Source: Hypoxylon rubiginosum
Lineage: Eukaryota; Ascomycota; Sordariomycetes; Xylariales; Hypoxylaceae
Assembly: GCA_902806565.1 (NCBI GenBank)
Contig: CADCXA010000050.1
Location: 620,001 to 684,000 of the forward strand
Length of the DNA stretch: 64,000 nucleotides
Direction of reading: 5' to 3'
The notes beneath the pieces were generated by a model. It saw nothing but the letters and a program-made list of their open reading frames with translations, did no database searches and had not been told where the DNA came from. Numbering within the stretch: the first letter of the stretch is position 1; the number at the start of each line of letters is the position of its first letter. This document shows, one piece after another, positions 20,089 to 31,400 of the stretch. The position numbers and the translations under genes were made by a program.

Positions 20089-22493
20089 CTAAAAATTCAC
20101 ATTATTATCTATGAGACTCATTATCTGCTGGTTACCATAATACCAATCACTTAGCTCATACATCTGAGAGCCGTCGAGTTCCAAAGTTTCCTCTTCTCCG
20201 GCTACTAGCCCCATCTCTAGGAGCGCGGAGTCGTCCAGAAAAGTCGTCATGTCGGGTGTTAAAGCCGTATTCATAAGCGAAGAGACAGTTCTCGAGTTGA
20301 TATAGAGTCGTGCGGTCTGGCAAAGGAGCTCGTACAGCCGATACGGATGTGTGATCGACTCTGTGGAAACCGCATCGGGCTTCAAGGAGGCCGTAAAGCG
20401 ATCCAAGAGTGCCAAATCGGCTAGGTCTAAGAATTGTACTGCCCGAGTGAATAAAATACTGAACGGCACGAAAGGGGTGTGCAGAAGCGCCCTGTCCAAT
20501 GCATTAGGTAAGCAGCCCCTTTTCGAAGCATGACGCCAAGAACTCTCACAGCACTCACCAGTTGATGTACTTCGTTACCATGGACGGGTCATTCTTACAA
20601 GCACGTACATCCATTATACATTGCTGATGTATCTCCATAACTTCGCGAGCCACAGCAACGCATTCGTCCGAAACGCCGCTCACAGAGTTCGGAACGGTGG
20701 GGATGGCTCGGAGAATCAAAGTCAGCAGTGAAGATTGACAGACTAGATCACATCGCAGATAAACGATCCGCATTGGATCTGATTCACCGTCAATGGGCTG
20801 GCCGGTGGTGTCCTATTTTTACTTATCAGCAAGAGTTTTAAATAGATAGTGCCTTGAATTAAGTACTTACAGCAATATCTAGATGAATTTTGTTAATTAG
20901 ATCGCGCAACTCTCCAGCGAGCTCCTCGGCCACACGGCCACGATCATCATTTGACCGGCTTAGGCCTGTTGGACTGTAAAGTCGACCATATACTTTCCCA
21001 ATTATTCTCGCAATTTTCGTAGACTGCAACTCATTCGCATCAATCGGTAATGTGATTTCAGCGTCGTGGATGGTAGACGACCGGCCAAATCGAAGAGATA
21101 GCCCCTTTTCAAGTCTGTACACAGTCCAAAATAGGTGTTCCTGTGTAGTTCGCACGGTCGGATCAATTTCTCGTGTAGGGCGCACACGGTGGTATCCAAG
21201 TCTCTGGCAGAGATCCGAGGCAGCTGAAATGAAAGTCCAAGCCGCTGTAGCTTTGGAGTTCTCGATGGAGTTGTACGCCTATAGTGAGCATGAGCAAGGG
21301 CTCTGGCATTCTCATCTCGATGGAGATTACTTACTGCGAGTGTTAACGCAGCGATGATTTCTATGGATGCCGGTAAGAGAAGCGGGAGCCGCGAAATCGC
21401 GATATGAAGATTCTTCCGACAGAGTTGGCAATACTCTCGGTAATCCGGAAGACCAGATATAACAACATGCTCGGCAAATATGTGGGATAAAACCCCATTG
21501 GCGATAATATATTCTGCTTCACTGTAGTCTTGGATTGGGAAGTAAACCTTTTGACACACCTCAGCGAACTTCTGCAGAGGAAACACCCGAGATATCCAAG
21601 CGATTCTAGTATAGTCTTCGTGATCTAATTTTTATGTCAGTGTGCTCTCCACGAAATGTGCATCATAAGCCCCCAACCTTTAGCCCATCGCAGTACCGCC
21701 ACGACAGCTTCTAAGGGGGGCATAGAAGAGCCGGCATGATTATGGGTTGAGAGATTCGCTACTGAAATGGACGAGCTTGAATTCAGAGTGGGCCTGTCCA
21801 GCGCTCGTATGAGGCCTCTTAACGACGAGAGGACTTCGCTCTCTTCAGGCCCAACATCACTTGAACCTCTATCTTGCACAACAGCTTTAACAAAATCGAT
21901 TATGTGGGCCGAATGGTCCCACAGAGATTCATCTTCAGATAAAGAGTATGGTTGATCTTTAGTCGGAGGCTGCAGCGAACTGGCTGGGATCAAATGTCGT
22001 ACGGAATTATGTTCGGGCTGTACTGCATCTGGAAGCAAGTTGAGTCCTTGTAGGAGCAGTTTGATACCGTCAATGCCCTTTGCAATGTCGTCAATTTTCT
22101 GTTCGCTAAATAGATAAGACCATAAGTGCTTAGATGACTATCAAAGGACCCATAGGAAGTAACTTACTATTGTGCCGATATTAATACCCTCTGCTTGGGA
22201 GCTTTCGCATTAACTGCGACTGCGCTGTGGGTACAATCAAGCCTAGCGGAGACGCAATTCGAACATGTAGGCGAATCTCTATCACATCCGATCTGTCCCG
22301 TGATAATCAGTTAACCTCTCATTTTACCCTCTCGGAATGAAATAGTCTTACCTTTCTAGAACGGCATTGGTCGCACTATTTCATCTGTCATTAGCTCCCA
22401 TTCGTCGAGAGGCATCGTACTTGGGCTTACCGAACGGCGGGCAATCGCCTGACGCTTTGATCGCGTGTCGGTATTGCCCCCAGTAGATTCCAT
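20089..22493 (-). CDS. Zn2Cys6 fungal transcription factor with middle homology region
   Basis: Eight exons fit: 22493-22431, 22375-22352 (24 nt), 22292-22168, 22105-21678, 21624-21335, 21278-20871, 20812-20559 and 20491-20089. The total is 1995 nt, exactly 664 codons plus stop, with GTAAGN or similar donors and YAG acceptors. The zinc cluster is split over two introns: CDQCRSRK sits alone on the 24 nt exon, and IGCDRDSPTCSNCVSARLDC on the next, restoring C-x2-C-x6-C-x6-C-x2-C-x6-C at residues 22-48. The basic stretch RSKRQAIARRS precedes it. The C-terminal two thirds is the fungal-specific regulatory domain: NSIENSKATAAWTF, LCQRLGYHR, EHLFWTVYRLEKGLSLRFGR and LLHTPFVPF. It starts back-to-back with the SDR gene, so it is a natural candidate for regulating it and perhaps the sugar genes beyond. 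Confidence 0.93.
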
Positions 22494-22866
22494 TTTCTAA
22501 CCACGTATCTACCTGTGTTAGGGGACAAGATCGATAATTCCACCATAAACAGCGATATAATGTCGAAGATGACAAATCCGAGCATACGCGCGGACGACGG
22601 AATCGCGCGCGTTTCCGGCCAGGGCCACTTAGCCTGGATGAGGGGTCCTGATTGGGTGGCTGATCGTCATCTTCACCACGGCTCAACGTCAGCCGTCCTT
22701 CAGGGGGACTGCATAAGCAGAATGTTGTTGCTGTAGGTGTACTCGATGATACTAGCTGATACTCTTAGAAGCATGGAATCCAGGTATAAATAACGATGCG
22801 GCCGCCGCTGCAGTCGATAATCACTGTATGCTACAGACCCATCAGAGCACCCCTCGGATTAGCAAC
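22494..22866. promoter_or_regulatory. Bidirectional promoter between regulator and SDR
   Basis: 373 bases between two divergent start codons. TATAAATA at 22785-22792 lies about 75 bases before the SDR ATG. CGG triplets typical of Zn2Cys6 targets cluster here: CCG at 22578-22580 and CGG at 22591-22593 form an everted pair with a 10-base gap, and another CGG follows at 22598-22600. This would allow the adjacent regulator to bind and control both genes; that is inference. Confidence 0.5.
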
Positions 22867-24316
22867 ATGAGCCAGAACATTCTCATCACTGGAGCCGCCG
22901 GCTACATTGGCGGCTCTGTTCTTGCGGAACTCGCATCGCGCCGAAATGGCCTGATAAAGACATTAAATATTAGCGCCGCAGTTCGTTCGGAGGAACAGGC
23001 ACAGAGCTTGTCAAAATTAGGTGTCAACGTAGTCCGGGTCGATCTCAGGGACGAAGCAGCTATTAGTGAAGTTATACTTCATAATGAAAGTGAGTTAATA
23101 ACTTACAGAGAACGTGCAGGTGGCTACTCACATTTTCCTAGTTGATATTGTCGTTCATACAGCAAGCTCTCGAGATCCAAGTCTGATAACTCACATTATC
23201 AAAGCCCTTGGTCGACGTCGCGAAGTCAGTGGAAAGGAGACGTACTTCATCCATGTTAGTCCGTCCGCATCTATCTGCCTGAAATCTTACTGATATCCAG
23301 CCAGTCATCGGTGGCTACTGTCTTTAGCGAAGATGGTGGCTGGCCATTTGGGGAGGTGAGAGACACCGATCCGATATTTGCGAAGGAGAAGGAAATAGAG
23401 GGCGGCCACCCGGTTCGAGAGGTTCGTATTTTCCCAACTGGAAAATTTGTTGTATAGCGAGAATGGAACTTCTGACCGCCCGAAAAGACCAACATCCTTG
23501 TCACCGAAGAAGCAAAAGCCCGTGGTGTTACGAGTTTCATCATCGCAGTTCCAGTTGTCTGTGAGTACCCCTATATCCGCACATATCGCACATTTGATGG
23601 CTCTCGGCTCATTCGTCAATAGACGGGAGAGGTACGGGCGAGTGGAGGAAGGTATCGGCGAACATTCCAGCATATATCAGGACCAGCATCGCACACAAGG
23701 TCGTTTACAAGTTTGATGTGGATGGGGTAAGCTCAGTTGCTTCTGAAAATGGGTTCTAGAAGATGGACACCCAATTAGGTCTGTGTTCATTTTCCAGACC
23801 AACGAACTGACATCTCGATAGCATCCACCCGCAGTGCACATATCCGACTTGGTGGCTTTTTACGCTCTGCTCATAGAGAAAATTCTGCAGAAAGAGAATA
23901 TCCCAAAGGGTGAGGATGGCTACTATTTCGTGATAGCTCATAGAGCGCCCTGGTGGGCTATCATGCAGCGTCTCGCCGAGGCCTTGTACGCCCGCGGGCT
24001 TGTGGATGAGCCCAAAACACAGATCTGGCCGAGCTATGATGTGGCAGCGGAGAGTCTAGGATTTCCACGTGTGTACATGAAGGCCATAGGTACATCTAGG
24101 TGAGTGACTCCCTCCATCGGCGTATGCGTAGGTGCCTACCTCCTAACTAATGAGTGACCAAGTGGACAACTTGTCGCCGTGAATGCGTATCGGCTGGGAT
24201 GGCAACCCAAGTGGGACGAAGAAAGATTTCTCGACAGTATGGATGACGAGGTTCAATCTGTGCTGGAGCTAGACACGGTCAAGCCTAGCCTGTTTGACCC
24301 GGTGTCGACCTCATGA
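22867..24316 (+). CDS. NAD(P)-dependent epimerase/dehydratase-type extended SDR
   Basis: Seven exons, 22867-23089, 23142-23254, 23305-23421, 23488-23560, 23623-23726, 23822-24099 and 24163-24316, total 1062 nt and code 353 residues. The N-terminal ILITGAAGYIGGSV is the Rossmann GxxGxxG dinucleotide site; VRVDLRD and IDIVVHTAS follow as expected. FIHSSVATVF aligns with the active-site Ser strand, and VPVVYGRGTGEW with the substrate loop of this class; the YxxxK pair is not obvious. Such proteins oxidise, reduce or epimerise sugar nucleotides, sugars or related alcohols. It shares a promoter with the divergent Zn2Cys6 gene and is followed by a secreted sugar dehydrogenase-like gene on the same strand. 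One acceptor (before 23488) is AAG, so that junction is slightly less certain. Confidence 0.85.
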
Positions 24317-24703
24317 ATCAACACCAACTATGGGTTCCAGCCAGTTATTAGAGTGTAGTGGCCGAGTCATTCATTGCTCCCCAATAGAAACAGTCATTTC
24401 GATCGTGTCGCATCAAAAGTACAATCAGGGCTGGTGATATATTGGCATGCCATGCGGCTAACGATGGCCACTTCAACTTAGATAAATTTAAGTTTGTACC
24501 ATTCCCACTCCATTGGGAGCTTTGCTAGGGAAGGTGAAGAGGCTCCATACATTCTCATTAGGGATTAGGTCATTACTTCTCATCCACCTTCTTTGATTGA
24601 TTTTCAACTTCTTCCAACCATTGAACGGACCTCGGGTGTCTTTTCACAAGTACCTGATACTAGGGAACGTTTTATGAACATCAAGGCAGGTAATCAGATA
24701 AAA
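24317..24703. promoter_or_regulatory. Short intergenic spacer, promoter of the secreted dehydrogenase
   Basis: 387 bases between two plus-strand genes. No gene seen; an in-frame ATG at 24674 precedes the preferred start by 30 bases. Confidence 0.3.
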
Positions 24704-26123
24704 ATGTGGTCGACCGTCCTTCTAGCTGCAACAGCAGCCTCACTTTTCACCAGAGGTGAGTGTCTAGTATTGACCATCATATCCTATGTCTAATCCAAAC
24801 TTATGATAATAGGTGTTCTTGCCATCCCGCCGTCTTGTCCAGGTGTCCCGGAATCCCTTTACGAATTCGAGCTTATCGATGGCTGGACTGCCGCCAAGGT
24901 GGCAGATGGACTACACTCGCCTCGCGGATTGGTCTTGGATAGTGCTGGACGTCTCCTAATCGTGCAAATTGGCAAGGGAATCAGTCAGCATAATCTCGAT
25001 ATCAACGGATGCATTACGTCCTCACGCTTTCTCGTCACGATACCCACTCTGAACCATGGCATCTACTTTGGTGTTGATGGCTACACCTTATACGCCAGCT
25101 CGGATTCTATCGTGTATAGATGGTCATATGATCCCGAGAGCGGTAACGTCGACGATTCTTCCATCACGGAGGTGGTTTCTGGAATGGCCTATAACGGCCA
25201 TGTCACGCGAACACTGATCATTCCACCCAATCATCCAGACTTACTCGTCGTTGCGCATGGCTCCAACGGCAACCTTGACTATGCCGCAGCCGATCCGGCA
25301 ATAGCTCGTGCAATTGTCAAGGTTTTAAACACCTCGACCATGCCTAGTGGCGGCTATAATTTTGCTAAAGACGGGTGGAACGCGGGATACGGCCTCCGCA
25401 ATGAGGTTGGACTAGTCTTTGACGGCAACAACTTGTATGATCAAAGTCGAGGGGGTAAAACGTAGAGAAGAACAAGCTGACTCTTTAAACAGCCTCTGGG
25501 GCGTTGAGAATAGCGCAGACCAACTGAACCGTACCGTCGACGGCGTCTCGACCGACATCCACAACGACAACCCGGCCGAGGAGCTCAACTTCCTCGGAGA
25601 TGTCGCGATACCAAACAACCAATGGTATGGATATCCCACATGCTTTACCATCTGGCAGCCGTCTCCCGCCATCACCGACACCAAATCCTTAGGCGAGCTC
25701 GGTGTCGGCCAGCAATTCGTCCAAGCGCCCAACGCGACATTCGACGACGGAAACTGTACGCGTGCGTCCATACCGCCGTTCCTTACGTTCCAGGCGCACA
25801 CGGCGCCGCTCGACGCCAAATTCGACGCTCTGTACATGAACCTATTCGTTACCCTGCACGGCAGTTGGGATCGAGAACCTCCGGCCGGCTACAAGCTCGT
25901 TGCCGTGCCGTTCACACGCGACAGCAAATCCGGTGCCTATACCCCGGCCGCGCCGTCCAATAGCAAGGAAGGATACATCGATATCTTTTACCCTCCCGAT
26001 GAGGGAAATTGCTCGTCGACGACTTGCGCGCGGCCTGTCGGTCTAGTGTTCGATGCGGCCGGCCGGCTCTATATGAGTAGCGATACGTCCGGGGAAGTGT
26101 TTATGCTTAGCGGCGGACAATAA
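24704..26123 (+). CDS. Secreted L-sorbosone/glucose dehydrogenase-like quinoprotein
   Basis: Exons 24704-24755, 24813-25434 and 25493-26123 sum to 1305 nt, 434 residues. The first exon and the start of the second encode a signal peptide (MWSTVLLAATAASLFTR, then GVLAIPP), so the protein should be secreted. The body is a beta-propeller of the glucose/sorbosone dehydrogenase family: GLHSPRGLVLDSAGRLL, GWNAGYGLRNEVGLVFD, LWGVENSAD, DIHNDNPAEELNFLGD, WYGYPTCFTIW, LHGSWDREPPAGYKLV and ARPVGLVFDAAGRLYMSSD. Several N-x-S/T sites fit glycosylation. Members bind PQQ or a calcium-dependent cofactor and oxidise sugars or aldehydes; some fungal relatives belong to auxiliary-activity family AA12. An extracellular sugar-to-lactone step would supply the nearby SMP-30 lactonase. 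It ends tail-to-tail with the transporter gene. Confidence 0.9.
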
Positions 26124-26461
26124 GGCTTGATATGAAGCTAAGGTAGCGTGTGGCATGAGAAATTTAACCCTGCCAAGTGCCCTAGTGTAGTTCATTTCGG
26201 CAATGAAGGAGCATAAGGAGGTGGAGAGGGTAGAAGATATGGAGAAGCACTATCTTCGCAGGTAACGATGCCTTGCTTTCTATTATATTGTACGTTCGCG
26301 CTGCCTTCAATTTACATCGAAGTATTAATTCACGTGTTGGACTCGCTGCAAAAAGACCAGAGTGATCGAGTAGGTAAACAAGTATTTGCGAATGAGTTTA
26401 AGGTATATCTCATGCAAAATATATAAACAAGGGGTAGGTCGGCTTCTCATGCCCCACGGCC
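26124..26461. terminator. Convergent 3' spacer
   Basis: 338 bases between the 3' ends of the dehydrogenase and transporter genes. A+T-rich near 26280-26340 and 26400-26440. No coding character. Confidence 0.3.
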
Positions 26462-28446
26462 TTAGACGCGATTATCTCCAGGTGTCCTCTTCTCGTCAAC
26501 TACATCAACGTGGTCTACTCCAGCAGCTGCTGCCTCTTTTTCGTTGAAAACCTGGTCCTTCTCATCAGCATCTTGGTTCCCGTAACGTCCGATCCTGTAC
26601 CAAGGTAATTCGAACAGGCGATCCATGCTCTCGAGGGAGCGGCCCCCAGTCTCGGGGACGAAAAACCAGACCCAGAAGCCACCGAGGATGGTGACAGCGG
26701 CGAAAAACCAAAACGTGCCATTGGGAGAGATACCCCCGGTGCCGGTCGGAAGCAACATATTCGGCACGGCGCGCGAGTTGCCGTACTGGTTGACGAAGTG
26801 CAGCATCATCACGATCGAGGTGGACACGGCGCGGATCCGGAGGGGGAACAGCTCGGCCGTGAGCAGGTACTGCATCGAGTTCCAGCCGAGCGCCCAGCCG
26901 CACCCGCTGATGTAGATCATGGCGACGGCGCCGCGGCTGGCACTAGCCTCCGCCGCCGGCAGCACGTAGCTGTCGTCCACGCCCAGCTCCGGCACGGCGG
27001 TCAGGAACCCCGCGACGTAGACCATCGAGATGGCCTGGAGCGTGATGCCGAGCAGCAGAGCGCGCTTGCGCCCGATGACGTCGACGAGGAACAAGGCGCA
27101 GACGATGGCGGCAACGAATTTGACAATGCCGAACACGGCAGTGACGAGGAGAGATTCGTTCTGGCCGGTGATGCCAAGGATGTCGAACAGGTCGGGCGCG
27201 TACAAGGTGATAGAACCGGCGCCGGACCACTGCGACATGAATTGGACCATGGCGCTAAGGTACAGACGGTAGACATTACTGGGGATAAGGAACATCTCCT
27301 TCAGAACCCCGTACCAGCTGGCGCCCATGGTAGCTTCGAGTTCTTCCTCGTGCGCAGCCCTGATAGCGCTGATCTCCGAGACGACGTAGGGATCGTCGAT
27401 CGCAAGGTGCCGAATGTGCGCCATGTTCTCGGTGGCCTGCTCATGCTTGCCCTGCTTGATAAGATAGCGAGGCGACTCATACTGGAAGAAGGTCAGGATG
27501 AAGATGAGCCCGGCGAATATGATGTGCAGACTCGTCGGCGCCAGCTAGGTTTTTATCAAGTTAGTCCAGCGAGCTTCGCGACGATAATCGGAACGAATTG
27601 AGCCTTACCCATCGAACGTGAGTGGTGTCGCCAAGGTTAATCTGCGCGCCGTAATTGGTGAAGTAGGCGAGCACAATGCCGACGTACACGAATCCGGTGA
27701 AGATGCAAGTGCAGAGACCTCGGACAGACGCAGGCGCAATCTCGGCGATCTGGTTTTTTCTGTTAGCACCCCGCGCAAAATCCGAATCCCATCACGTTCT
27801 AGAATGTACTCCCTATCAAAGCAGGGAGAGGTCTAGAATGGCACGTTGAAATGGAATATGAGGTGCGAATGAGAATGCACGGAAACATACTGCGAATTAT
27901 ATGTTAGTATCTTTACATTGGAGGAAAAAAGGAAGAAAAAACCACCGTCGTCTCTGGGTTCTAAATAGGAATGTGTTTGCAGCACGTACCATAAACTGGA
28001 CCGACGACGGGTGTCTGTCCCACACCCAGGCCTGCAATGAAACGTCCGGCGTAGACAGCACTAAGATTGCCGCCGTTGCCCATGAAAATGGCGATACCCA
28101 AGATCCACACGAGACACAGCTGGCGGGTGGCCCAGATGCGGCCGATGCGATCACAGATGACGAACGCAAAGAGGGCGCCGGCGACGGAGCCGATCTGGAC
28201 CATGGAAGAAACATTGGCTTTGATGTTGGTCTTGTCGACGTCGCTGTACGAGGCAAGGTTGATGGTCCGCTGGAAGTCCTTGGAGTTGAAGGCGCCCGAG
28301 ATCAGACCCTCGTCCACGCCGCGGGCGGCGCCGAGCAGGCCGAAGGAGATGACGGCGAACCATAACCGCCAGTTGAAGACGTTCTTGGGCTCGCCCAAGT
28401 TCTTCAGCTTGAAGATGTTGACGGGTTTCTTGACGCCTCCAGCCAT
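26462..28446 (-). CDS. MFS sugar/quinate-type transporter
   Basis: Begins at MAGGVKKP (28446). The N-terminal exon (to 27990) carries the first transmembrane segments with RGVDEGLISGAF and FVICDRIGRIWATRQ, the loop 2-3 signature of the sugar-porter family, and GRFIAGLGVGQTPVVGPVY. An exon near 27750-27612 continues IAEIAPASVRGL, and the last large exon (to 26462) holds the second half, with VDVIGRKRALLLG, GWNSMQYLLTAELFPLRIR and the closing FFVPETGGRSLESMDRLF. This is the 12-helix sugar/quinate permease class. The junction between 27989 and about 27750 does not resolve: exon 1 ends one base into a codon at a perfect GTACGT donor, while IAEIAP starts in phase 0, so a microexon of 2 mod 3 bases or a non-standard site must lie between. 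A GATACTAACATA branch with acceptor at about 27897 supports such a microexon. Confidence 0.87.
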
Positions 28447-31400
28447 GGCCTCGGATTGACAAGTGAGAGCCTGAAAAAAAAGGAAAGTCTTGAAAAAAGG
28501 GGCAGGCAAACCTCGACAATAGCTTAAGCAACGGTTTGAAAAAAGGGGGCTTCCCGTAAACTGACTTCACGAAAGAGGCCGTCGTGATTTAAATAGGTTC
28601 GCTCACTTGTTTCATTGTCTGGACTTTATGTACGTACCTCACCTAGCAGCCAGCCTGCCTGCCAGCCTGCCTCCAGGACTGCTTTACCCCGAAACATCTG
28701 ACCATGATCCATTCATTGCAACCAACCATTGGAGAAGTATTTGCACCGGCGTGACCCCGATGATAAAGATCGACCCAGATAGGTGAGCTAAGCAGGGGAT
28801 GGGTTCTTCTGCGTGCTGGTAGCGCGGGGACCCCGCGTCCTTGTGTTACCATCAGCCAGCATGGAATATATCTAGGTGGGTATATGGAGTATCAATGAAA
28901 GGATCTCAAGTTGGTTGCTGGGAAAACCGGTGAAGATTCAAGCTGGTTGTTCTTGGCCCTTCCAGTCTTCCCCAATGGTGAATTAGGAATTAGATAATAA
29001 TGGGGGGTTTATGGGGTTTATTGGGGGGTTATGGGGCAGTTGGAAAAGTGGGTGGTTTGCGGGGACCGGTTCTTTGATTTCGGACGTGTACCTAAAAGGC
29101 TTAAGTTCGGGTCCGGTATACCTATCTACCACTAGTTAACTCGATCTAGCCGCTTGGCTATGAGACGACTCTTTCTCATAAGATATAGAACTTTTCCAAC
29201 TTGGTCGTAATCCATCTATCCGCCATTCTTTATCTACTATGTAAGTAAGTATGGAATGCGAATTTCGTGTCTCGACCCTGTCTGCGTCGTAAGTCTCTGT
29301 GGATAACCCCTTACCCTTACCCCCTTTACCCCTCTTCCCCAAGAATGGCCCATGTCCGTCGTCCCCAGCCTCTCCTCTTCACTCGCGAATTCAGAGCTAA
29401 GATATCCTCTTTTATCATAGCAAAGAGCCCATGAACCGTGTGTTTGTAGAAGTCTCCCCGTTTTCCTCCGGAGCTATCTTCCAGGGGTTTGCGGTATGAG
29501 TACGGTAAATCATTAACGTCTACCTCTATCCACCGATTGGTCTAGGTAAAATTGACTCGGCTTCTATGTAGGTACATGTACGACATAGAGATTTGCTATG
29601 AGAAGCTCTTACATAAGAAATACAATCTTCTTACTTCATAGACGGATTTTGGCGTAGGAAGATCGATCCGCCATTCTTATACCGAATTCTTGTGCTACAC
29701 AATGATGCGCAAACTTCGTAACCAACATCTTACAATATGTCAGAAACGTGTATCACTTAGTGATTAGTTTTACAGAATTTGAGACCGGCACCTTTCAACT
29801 GAAGATACGTGCGTTACTACTAACAGCTATGCGCTGCTGATGAAGTATCCATCAGACGAACACTTCTCAGATGCGTGTCGGTCATGCTCCTTGTCTTGCA
29901 ATCTAGCTAGATGCGAGGCATAGACAGTCTTGAGCTAGAGGCGGGACTCTGTAAGAAGAGGTCTACAACTCGCAGGGTTCCCATGTGAGCTCCTCCTCTA
30001 CCTATTCTTAGTGGCGCTTGCAGAGCCGCTTGACTAGAATTCGTATCGGGCTCATGGTGTAGGACCGATGAACCCGTAAGGTCGGGATATTACGGGCGAA
30101 CGAATATGCTCCTTGCATGCTTCGTTGGCAGAATTATCAGAGGTTGTTCTAGCTAGGGACCAGATCATCCGCTAGATATGAGCTAGCTATTCCATCATAG
30201 GTTTGGGATACAGCACCTCGAGCTAGCTACTTTGAATACCGGAGAGCCTGTCTTGTATTCGGTCCAACGGAGTGTTGTTGATATCTCGTTTTAGGTGAAT
30301 ATTGTGAAGATATGCTAACAATAGGCCGTCTCCTTTTTTTTCTATTAGAATCAGTCTAGAGAGTCGTAAGGCTACATACCTACATGTTGGTAGGTAGGTA
30401 GTTCAGAGGTACGGATGAAACGTACGAATTTCGGGCTCATGCGTGGCTCTAACACGTAGTTGTATGACTTTAAATCTTGGAAATATAGTCGTCCGGAGGC
30501 TCATTTTGAGTTTGGCAGTCCCGAGCTGGTACTAGTCATACACACCTTGTATTTAGAGAAGCCTTTTAAGGTAGAAACCATCAAGACGCTTATTGTATTA
30601 GTTCAGCCTACACTCGGAAGTATTTCCAACCAGCAGTCCGTTATGTTGTTACAATAAGGTACCAGGTGACTCGTATTTGTTCCCCGTTTGACTTGTATTG
30701 ATGATGGATGATTTTCGGGCTGTCCGATTAGTCGGCGTCGAAAAGACAGGTGAGGCGCCAATGAAACTCGTGACATAAGAATGCCGAAGCAATCCGACGC
30801 TAACGCCGACGATATCCTGAGAGGTGGTAGCGAGAATCTCCGCGTAGCTTGGCGACACGGACTGATCTAGTTCTCAATCGTTTGCCAAACATTCTGAAAG
30901 TGAAAACAGATCTGTAAGAGCAAGATTCGGAGTTCGGTGCGGGCCGCATCAACTAATGAGTTATGAGGTTGAGGTTGTGATACTTCATCTGGTGTTTACC
31001 TGCACAGGCTAAAGCGGCCCGTTTTTCGTTCGAGCGCTCGAGGCCCGTCGATAATGGACCACGACAGCGAGGGAATATTATCATCGCGAAAGTGGGCAGG
31101 TTTGGGCCATAGAAGAATTACTCTGTAATCTCTCCAAGCGACGTCGCAGCAGGGTACATGCGTCATAATATTGATGTCTTGGGGTTCACGGTCCAGACCA
31201 CAGCTGTAGGGCTAAACGACTCACCTTGTCCCCCCCCCCAGATTTATTTCGCTGGCGGTTACATCCGACTCTCAAAGGGTTGCAGCAATCCAATGCAAGA
31301 TATCTGGGTCTCTTCTATCTTGATCCCGCAAAGGTTCGCGCGTGGTACAGCAGTAGGTCGTATCGTCGTATCGCAGCCTTCACGATGGCAGGAAGAATAT

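Noticed and set aside
26798..27601. 267-residue plus-strand frame
   Set aside because: Antisense to the sugar-type transporter, which has clear MFS motifs on the minus strand.
28981..29040. Interstitial telomere repeat
   Set aside because: Units are TTTATGGGG-like, not the TTAGGG of filamentous fungi, and the spacing varies.
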